Source: Parachlorella kessleri
Taxonomy: Eukaryota; Chlorophyta; Trebouxiophyceae; Chlorellales; Chlorellaceae
Length of the DNA: 64,000 nucleotides
Direction of reading: 5' to 3'
NCBI GenBank assembly: GCA_001598975.1
Contig: BBXU01000237.1
Location: 1 to 64,000 of the forward strand
Both the position numbers and the translations under genes were made by a program. The notes under the pieces are model-generated. The model saw only the letters and a program-made list of their open reading frames with translations. It was not told the origin of the DNA and did not search any database. Below, in pieces: positions 56,644 to 64,000 of this stretch; within the stretch, counting starts at the first letter, position 1, and each line of letters starts with the position of its first letter.

Positions 56644-58921
56644 ATGGAACCTGTACACAAACTGCTCAGGGATGCCATCAGCGCCGCCGTTCCTAGCATC
56701 GGTGATGGCTCCTTGATACAGCGCCTGGTGCTTCAGTGCCTGGTCGCCAAGAGCGTACGGCCGCTGGAGAACGGCGCCTTCAGTGTTGCACCGCTCCAGA
56801 TGCCACAGCTAGGCCAGGAAGTCAAGGCAGCCTGCAGCCAAGTTGGTCCTGCAGCCTGGGAGAGCTATGGCCGCTATGGCAACAAGCTTAGGCCCGTGCT
56901 AGACGACCTGGCAGCCTTTGTCAGCCGCCAGCAGGTGGACCGAAGTACACTGGCGCTGCTGAACGCTGGCGCCCTGCTAGCTCAGCTAGGCCCGCAGTCA
57001 GCGGCACAGTTTCGCGCAGTGGAAGCGCTGGAAGAGAGCACCAGCCCTGCTTCCCTGCCGCCGCCCAGTGCAACTGCTGCAAAGGAACAGCAGGCCGAGG
57101 CGGAGGACGCTTTAGTACCCCAGGGTGCTGACTCTCAGTTCACCAGCACGCCGCTCATTGAGCAACCGCCGCAGGAAGATGGGAAGACCAGCGACGAGCC
57201 AGGTGTGTTGCATACCTAACAGCCCTACTTGCAGAGGTTCTAACGGGTGCAAGCAGCAGGCGTGCATCCGCATACTGCCTTACTGACAGCAGGCCCCTGC
57301 ACTTGGCGTCGGATTTGGTGGCCGCAAGTGTGCATTTCTGGGCCTTGGTGTAATAATGGCTTGGCGTGTCATCTTGATGAGCCACACACTACCCACTTGA
57401 GGTGATTTCCTGACGCTGCAGGCATTCTTGTCTTTGAGTTCCTACCAGAAGCCCTGCCCTTCCGTGTGACCGGCTCAGTGTTGGGCTCTGCGCGCTATGC
57501 CATTATCCGTGCCATCAACTATAAGTTTGGCCAGATCAACAGGAGCGGCAAGGCGGGCTTGGAGGCTGGCCTTGCACGAGCAGCCCTCGCAGCAGTGCTG
57601 GATGGCAGCAAGCTAGAGAGGGCCCCAGCAGTGGCAGCAGGAGTGGCAGCAACCCAGCACGCTGAGCAGCATGGGCACAGGCAGCATGCTCTGTGTCAGT
57701 TGGGCAGCTGTGCTGTGACCCAGGCGCAGGATGCCATGGTGGAGTCGCTGCGGCGCACGCAGGGCGGGAGTGCACTGCTGGCACACTTCAGGTCTGCCTA
57801 TGGTGCCAGCCTGGCCAGGCTGCTAACGGAGCACGTAGACTGCGCCCATCTGGTTGTGCTGTCCAGCTGCGGAACAGGCCAAAGCCCGGGGGAGGAGCAA
57901 CAGTCGATCGGAACACAGCAGGGTGGTCTTTCGGCCCTGTTGAGGGCAGATGCATTCTTGGGCAATGCATGCCGCCCTGTCAGCGGCCCTGAGGCTGCCC
58001 CGGAGCAAGGTGCCGCTGCAGGCCAGCCAGCGACAGCACCAGTGCCACCGCTGCAACAGCGGCAGCCCAGCCCTGCTACAGCCAAGGTGGAGACGCCGCC
58101 TGCCAGTGAGCCAGGCACCGCCAGGGCGGCTGGCAGGCCGGAGAGTGCTGGGCACAGCTCAGGGTCAGAGGCAGCAGAGGAGTGCAGCTGGCCGGCAGAG
58201 GCAGCAGCCTCAGCGGAGCAGGGAAATAGTCCTACTGCCAGGGCGGCGCAGCAGCTTGAGCCGGCGGGGTCGGGTATTCACTTACCGCCTGGTGAGGACA
58301 GCGCGCCAGCAGGCAGTGCTCACCTTGCCCCACAGCCACAGCCTGCCGTTGCAGCCCAGGCCACTGCAGGTGCAATGGAGGCAGGACAGAGCTGCGTGTC
58401 ACTGTTGAGGAGGCTGGAGGCGGTGCAAAGCGTGGCAGCTGCTGGACAAGCTGGCATTGACGCTTGGCTGGTGGGGTCATTCATGGCGGCCCACTGCAGC
58501 AGGACAGCAGAGGAACGGGGCTTGCAGGTAAGAGGGCTGCTGGTTGGTTTGCTTGTAAGTCAATGCACAAGCACATGTACTTGTGAGTGAGCTGACCGAT
58601 GTTGCACAGGCAGGCTGTTGAATTGCAGCAAGTTGTGGCATGCGGGAGTGTGCCTGAAAAGACCATTAACAGTGACAGAAGTTTGATTTTGCTATATTCA
58701 ACAGCTTTTTGGTCAGATGCCAGGCCGTGTGTGTGTGGCAGAGATACTTCATTCTACAAGGAGCTCAGCAAGACAAGACCCAGGTCTTGTTGCTGCTATG
58801 CTGCCGCTTTCAGGTGGTAGTGCTGGAAGCGATGCTAGGCAGGGCAAGCTGGGAAGAGGCGCGGGCCTTCATGGAGGCCGCTGTGAGGCTCACAGGCATG
58901 GCTGTGTGGCAGGGAGAGTGA
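56644..58921 (+). CDS. unrecognised 590-aa Ala/Gln-rich protein
   Basis: Three exons (56644-57202, 57422-58527, 58814-58921) total 1773 nt. The N-terminal third reads 'MEPVHKLLRDAISAAVPSIG' and is mostly helical. A linker of Pro, Glu and Ala follows. A compact central segment begins 'ILVFEFLPEALPFRVTGSVL' and 'YAIIRAINYKFGQINRSGK' and has mixed hydrophobic and charged residues, as in a folded domain. A long low-complexity Ala/Pro/Ser stretch (about residues 350-520) precedes a helical C-terminus ending 'AAVRLTGMAVWQGE'. There is no signal peptide or membrane segment. I recognise no family. The splice phases agree and no stop interrupts the frame, so it is very likely a real gene. Confidence 0.72.
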
Positions 58922-59503
58922 GCACTGCACGTCTTAGTGTGCGATTGCAGCAGCATGGCCAGTAGGTGAATAATTTTAGTTCATGCTGGGCAGAGTGGCG
59001 CCACCTGAGCAGCACACGGTATCCTTTGCGGCCAACTTTGCGGCCATGAGAAACTCAAGGGTTGGTGTGGCCTTCTTGGAGGGATGCACGAGGCTGCTTT
59101 GATGTTGCAGTGAGACTTCTGCAGCGCAGTGTGGCACGCACCAATTCCCCTGGACACGCAGGAAATTGATGATGGCTTCTGTTTGAGTCTTGGCTGGTGA
59201 GGCAGATTTGATCGTTGCAGTTCTTTCTTAGCTGGAGCTTGCTATCTTGTTTCCATGCTTAGGTACCTGATCCTGCAGGACTGGCTTTTATGTCCACCTA
59301 GTGTCCCTCTCAGTCATGCTCTCAGTAGCTGCAATTGCCAGGTTTGAAGGTCTCCCCGAACGCGCCACGACCGCCCAAAGGCGCCATTTAGTAATCGAAC
59401 TTGGTCCGCAAGTCCAGTCTGACCGTTCCATTTCATAGTTTCTCTGTTCAATTCCTTATTAGAACGCCAAGTTAGGCTAAACATAGTCGTAACTTACCCT
59501 GTC
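58922..59503. other. spacer and promoter of the NTF2-like gene
   Basis: About 580 bases following the 590-aa gene. It should hold that gene's 3' UTR and the promoter of the gene at 59504. Nothing else was recognised. Confidence 0.45.
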
Positions 59504-60500
59504 ATGGGGAAGCATTCAGACACGCTAAAGCGGCTGTTTGATCAGTGGCAAGGTGGGAAAAATGACAACTTGGAAGAGTACATGAAGCTACTTTCGGAAG
59601 ATATCGAGTATGACCACTTCCTCCACCCGACGCTGGCCCAGGTAGGAGGTGCTGCCGATCGCTTTGGATCCGTTCAGTGGATGGTTAAGCACGACTGTGT
59701 CCGTCAGACACCACACCGAGTGCTACTCAGGTTTAGCGTCCAAGTTACAGTGGACCGTCTGTGGCCACCTTTACAAATTGGGTGTAAGCTGTGCATTTCC
59801 ATGCCGCCGGCCAACACAGTTGCGGGCACACAGGCGGCGCAGCAGTTTGTTGCCTGAGCCGCTGACGGTTGGTGCAGGAGGCCGGTATCTTCTACCTGAC
59901 ACACAAGAAAGGCAAGGAGGCAGTGCGACAGATGCACCAGCGGTTGCAAGGCCCCAAGGCAAGTGTCCCCGCAGCTGAGCCTGCAGTGGTTACCAAGCCC
60001 AGCTGTTGCTCTGTCAGTCCTCTCTAGTATACGAAGACCTGGCAGTTTCTACTCAGCCTGTTTTGCCTGGCTCCATGCTTACAGTGCGATCTACTCAGCC
60101 TGCTGTGGCTGGCTGCGTGCTTGCAGGGCATGGCCTTCGAGCGCTACAAAATCCTGCGGTGGTACGAAAGCGAGGACACCGTCTTTCTGCTGGTGGACAT
60201 CAAGGCTCTTGTACATGACACAGGTAGGTGGCACTGTAGTATCTTCGGCGTCATGTGCTCTCGGATTGTTCGTGGGGCGATGCCTTTGCACTGCATGCTG
60301 ACTCTGGCAATGACAGCCACCACCAGCGGGTGCAGTTGACTAAATAGAATCGTTGGAGTGTATATGCAGGCAAGACTTATGAAGACCAACATCTCCTGGA
60401 GTATGTGTTTAATGAGGAGGGGAAGGTGTGCAGGTTCAGGCACTGGCTAGATACGGGAAAGCACATTGAATCGAACTCCAAGGACTATATCAACACATAA
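59504..60500 (+). CDS. NTF2-like (SnoaL/ketosteroid-isomerase fold) protein, 148 aa
   Basis: Four exons (59504-59641, 59878-59958, 60127-60223, 60370-60500) total 447 nt, giving 148 residues. It starts 'MGKHSDTLKRLFDQWQGG', the helical beginning of an NTF2-like cone, and has 'EDIEYDHFLHPTL' next. 'GKEAVRQMHQRLQGPK' and 'YESEDTVFLLVDIKAL' follow. It ends in the paired strands 'YVFNEEGKVCRFRHWLDTGK', typical of SnoaL-like proteins where '..E.GKI...' precedes the last strand. These stand-alone domains are stress or small-molecule-binding proteins in many algae and bacteria; the ligand is unknown. The second intron uses a GC donor (AAG|GCAAGT) at 59959. Confidence 0.78.
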
Positions 60501-61670
60501 CAACCATGGCCACCAGCAGCAGCTGTGGCGCTCTTTCGATGGCAGCTAGTGCAGCGAGGTGGCAACTGGCGTACTGGTCTAGCCACCCCCGCGTTGATCT
60601 CTAGCAGGTATTGGGGGGTGGTGTGTGGGTGTGCGTAGAGTGAGCCCCGACTATCACTCGAATAAACGTAGCGAGCTTATGCTAGGCTTACAGTTGGCGG
60701 AGTTGAGTTCCAACAAGCCACAGTGGTAAAATAGGGCCAGGCACCGCCAGCATGCCCAGCAGCCAATGTGTCCTTACGCAGGAGCTGGCACGACTGAGCA
60801 CACCTCCTACAGAACAAATGAAAACGCCACAAAAGTATAGCAGTCCAGCCCCTCAACAAACACAACCTTTAGTACCAGATCTTCGCAATGCCACAGTCAT
60901 CAAGCCACCCAGGGCACAACACTTTCATCCGTTGCTGAAGACAGGCAATGACAGGCCAGGACCAAAAAGACTTTCACGGCTGTAGAACAGTGAGATAAAT
61001 GTCAGTGTTTAGTAATGGGATCCAGCCCTGTCAGTACAGTTCACCCCTAACTCTCCATCGTTTGCATTGCCTGCCACCATAGACACATACAGGCAGCCTA
61101 GTTGGCAGGGGGCGAAAACCACAGCACCAATCCAAAGGCACAAGGGTCACACCGATAGAATGGAAGCACACGGCGTTCACAGCTCCCCAGTCATCAGCCT
61201 TAACAACTACCAGGGGAACTGCCAAAGTCACACACCTCCAAAGGCAGACTACATGCAGGATGCCACACCTCCCCAGCAGGCAAGGCAGACCACAAGTTCA
61301 GCTGGCACACAAGGCTTCACCTAAGTACAAGATTACCTTAGCGTCATACGTAGGAAGAAGCCAGCCGGTCTTCATAGCTGTGACAATCACTCTCTCATCT
61401 CTCACAAGATCCAAGCTGCTTCTTAGCCCGCTGCCACAAATACTACGTGGGCATGCGGGGCCGGTGCCCCTTAGCACTGCCATGCCACATGTGCAGTTTG
61501 ATGGCGAAGCACACGGCATGATTTATTTCAAAGGGCAACCATGCCGCCAGGCTTGACGATGCCATGTGTAAAGCTCTGGCAAGAAGGTCTCGCAGAAAGG
61601 AAGCGCCACAGAGACACATGTGTCTCCCAAGCTGCCAGGTTGCAACCAAGCGGCTGCCCTGCTCGACCAC
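60501..61670. other. convergent intergenic interval
   Basis: About 1.17 kb between two converging 3' ends. AATAAA occurs at 60660. Open frames here are short and featureless. Confidence 0.45.
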
Positions 61671-64000
61671 TTAAGCCGCCCTGCTGCCATTGCTGCCGCC
61701 GCTTTCACTGCTACGGGAGGCATCCCCCAGCAGCTTTGCATTGCTGGCATCGCCCATCTGATCTATCAGTTGTCCCACAGAGGCGTATACAGCTGCATCT
61801 TCTGCTGCTTCCGCTGCCATCTGCTGCGTGAGGCTGACTAAGGAGCTCAGCGCGCTCAGCGTGGCTGCCTCAGCGCCAGACTCCTGCTGCTCGGCGGGCA
61901 TGCTGCCGTCACTGCTGCTGCTGCCATTGACGGCGCCCGCAGAGGCAGCAGGCTCCGCAGCAGAGGCGGGAGGTGTACCATTGGCAGCGGCTGGGGAGTT
62001 CTTGTAGGGACTGAGGCTTTGCCAGAAGGGAACAATGTAGGGGGCGGTGCTGGCGCTCGATGGCGCAGGCGTGCCATTGGTGGGCGGTGGGGTTGACTGA
62101 GCAGGCGAGGCGGGCTGGATACCACCCACAATCTTATCACTGCAAAAGGAAGAAGTTTATTAGCAGCTCTCAGTGGCAGGTTGGTGTACCAGTCAAACAA
62201 GGCACTTCCCCTTCTCGAAAGGGCTCCTGCGGAGGGCCCCGTGCGACAGGTTGTGCACAGAGAAGCCGCGCCCACTCCCAGAAGGGGACGGCATGCAGAG
62301 ACCGTCATGAAGGGCCCGCTGATGAAATTGCGGCGCTGCCCCCTGCCACGGTGGCAGAAATAGCACTTGTACGGGGACTGATGGATAGCACGTGCCCTGG
62401 CGGGTCTAGGCGAAAGCACAGGCTCAGCATTGATGCTGGGAGCGGTTGGGCGCACGCTGATCTCACTCGAACCCTCAAAGGCTATGCGAGTCCCCATGGC
62501 CAACATGGCAACATGGCTAACACAGCCATCGACCGACCTGTCGATGGTCTCCATGACGTTCTTGAGGTCCAGTATGTCTTGTGCCAGAGACTCCAGCTCT
62601 GTGCGAGTGGCAGACAGCTCCGAATGCGTCTGCAGCAAGTGGCCAAGGGGGTGTAAGATGGTACGAAGTTGCAGCCATTCAGGCATGCATGACAGCTAGC
62701 ACATGAAAGGGCCCTTCAGGTTGTGAAACCGAAGCTAATGAAGTCTAGGTAACTGCTACACACAGTTGAGGCAACCTGCTGATGTTTGGCTTTGGAAGGC
62801 GCTTCAACTACACACCATCATGCTCAGCAAGTAAGTGCATGGCTGAGGTGAAGGCCCACCGCATAGAAGCCTGTGTGACCAGCCGTTGCAGAACTGCTCA
62901 CCCTCACTAGCTGGGCCCGGAGTGTAGCACGCTCCCTGCAGGCCGTTGTCAGGCTCTCGTACGCTGCTAGCAGCTGCTCATCTTTCTCAGCCAGTGCGGC
63001 CTGCAATCAAAGCGCAGACCCATGAGGCCACAACTCTTACCCGCGTGCATACCTTCCGCCCTAACTCTAAACCCTTTTGAGTGGCCAAGCAGAGGCCATC
63101 ACTGGTAGCCGGCGCGCCACCCTCCATTGCCTTGCCACGTAAGAATAAGAACGCCCAGGTAGTGCACCAAAAGCTCCACCCCTCTCGGACAGGTGACAGG
63201 TGGCATCAACAAACAAAGGTCAAACACCCTCATCTCTCCCCCTCTCGAAGCTCCACCCCTCTCGGACAGGTGACAGGTGGCATCAACAAACAAGGTCAAA
63301 CACCCTCATCTCTGCAAAACTCAACTGCGCCCAGGAGGAGGATCTCGTGTGTTCTCCCAGCACGGTGCCGCTCAGGGTGCAGTAAAAAAAGAAAAGAACT
63401 TGCCTGTGCCTCCATGAGATCTGTCCGGCTGGCATCTAGCCTGGCGTCCCGGTCCGCCAGCGACTGCAGCAGCTCCTCAACTTCCAGGTCACGCTGCCTG
63501 CAAGAGAAACGGGCCATTAACCATTACGTCAAAGGCAGAGCTTGGCTTCAATTCCTCACTGTCCTACAGCTGATGCAGCTCATCATTACCTTCGCCACGC
63601 AGCCCAACTCTACGCGGACAGAGCATCTTCTCAATGGCCCATGTCCGTTTTGTATGGTGCTTTCAGGACTGCGGAGGCCAGAGCAGTGAGTCAGCCTGCA
63701 ACTCCCGGAAAGCATGTTGTAACCTTTGCCTGCCACACTTCCGTGCTCTATAACTACCACTTGGATGCAACTGGCCGCCTTGGCCTCGGTTGACGGGCAA
63801 GGGTGCAGTCCAGGGAGCGACTGCATCACTATGTGCTACCTCACCACCTTCAGTCACGCAGTGCTCAGTCTCGCCCACTCCTTCCCACCTTAGCTGCCCC
63901 TTAGTTGCCTTCAGCTCCAGCTCCGCCTCCTTCAGCTGTGACTGCGTCATGCTCAGCTCCGCTCTCATCGCCTTGGTCGCGCCCGACTGCGCTGACTGTG
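61671..64000 (-). CDS. coiled-coil protein, 3' part (5' end outside window)
   Basis: Exons read from the window edge: 63889-64000 ('MTQSQLKEAELELKATKGQL'), 63404-63497 ('RDLEVEELLQSLADRDARLD'), 62902-63000 ('EKDEQLLAAYESLTTACRER'), about 62546-62645 ('LSATRTELESLAQDILDLKN'), then a long terminal exon from about 62140 to the stop at 61671-61673. The first four exons form a continuous heptad-rich coiled coil. The terminal exon is Ala/Ser/Pro-rich with 'LSALSSLVSLTQQMAAEAAE', ending 'GGSNGSRAA'. The exon at 63404 ends CAG|GCAAGT, a GC donor. No family was recognised, and a scaffolding role is only a guess from the coiled coil. The donor after 'METIDR' (GTCGGT) is weak, so that border is less certain. 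Confidence 0.7.
63173..63315. repeat. 77-bp tandem duplication in intron of coiled-coil gene
   Basis: Two near-identical copies start GCTCCACCCCTCTCGGACAG at 63173 and 63250 and run through GGTGGCATCAACAAACAA to CACCCTCATCTCT. They differ by a single base or so plus the spacer. They lie in the intron between exons 63000 and 63404. Confidence 0.92.

Noticed and set aside
57950..58408. 152-residue frame overlapping the 590-aa gene
   Set aside because: It is a shifted reading of the GC-rich low-complexity part; the longer frame is spliced consistently at both ends.

Overview
This is a window of intron-dense eukaryotic nuclear DNA. Small exons are separated by GT-AG introns with pyrimidine-rich 'ctgcag'-type acceptors. 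Proteins are rich in Ala, Gln and Ser, several products look organelle-targeted, and one family (DUF1995) is typical of photosynthetic organisms. I infer a green alga (Chlorophyta, perhaps a trebouxiophyte); this rests on gene style, not on a search. No rRNA, tRNA, CRISPR or transposon ORF was recognised.

Left part (1-18.7 kb), all on the minus strand: a DUF1995 protein cut by the window edge; a 241-residue organellar membrane protein; and two tandem paralogous TKL-type protein kinases (4976-10998 and 12332-18652). The kinases share almost every exon boundary, carry DFN in place of DFG, and have a serine-rich C-terminal tail.

Middle (18.7-40 kb): an mS26-like mitochondrial ribosomal protein (+), a small one-pass membrane protein (-), a long DHX35-type DEAH RNA helicase (-), and a divergently transcribed PLP enzyme of the aluminium-resistance/methionine gamma-lyase-like family (+). 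A 140-residue single-pass membrane protein (-) follows. The helicase and PLP enzyme share a 326-bp promoter interval.

Right part (40-64 kb): a SEC14 lipid-transfer protein (+), then three tandem F-box/leucine-rich-repeat genes (+). The third is intact, the first carries frameshifts and the second a large internal deletion. A copy of the last SEC14 exon lies between the first and second. After them come an unrecognised 590-residue protein (+), an NTF2-like small protein (+), and the 3' part of a coiled-coil protein (-) that runs off the window. Exon models for seven genes were checked by summing exon lengths, and each gave a whole number of codons.

The most striking theme is repeated local duplication of exon edges together with their splice signals. 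The helicase has a six-copy array of one exon start inside an intron, plus decayed copies of two other exons. The mS26-like, SEC14 and third F-box genes each have a duplicated exon end with its donor site. Several introns use GC instead of GT as donor. Together these suggest a genome where splice sites are often copied and alternative junctions are created in place.
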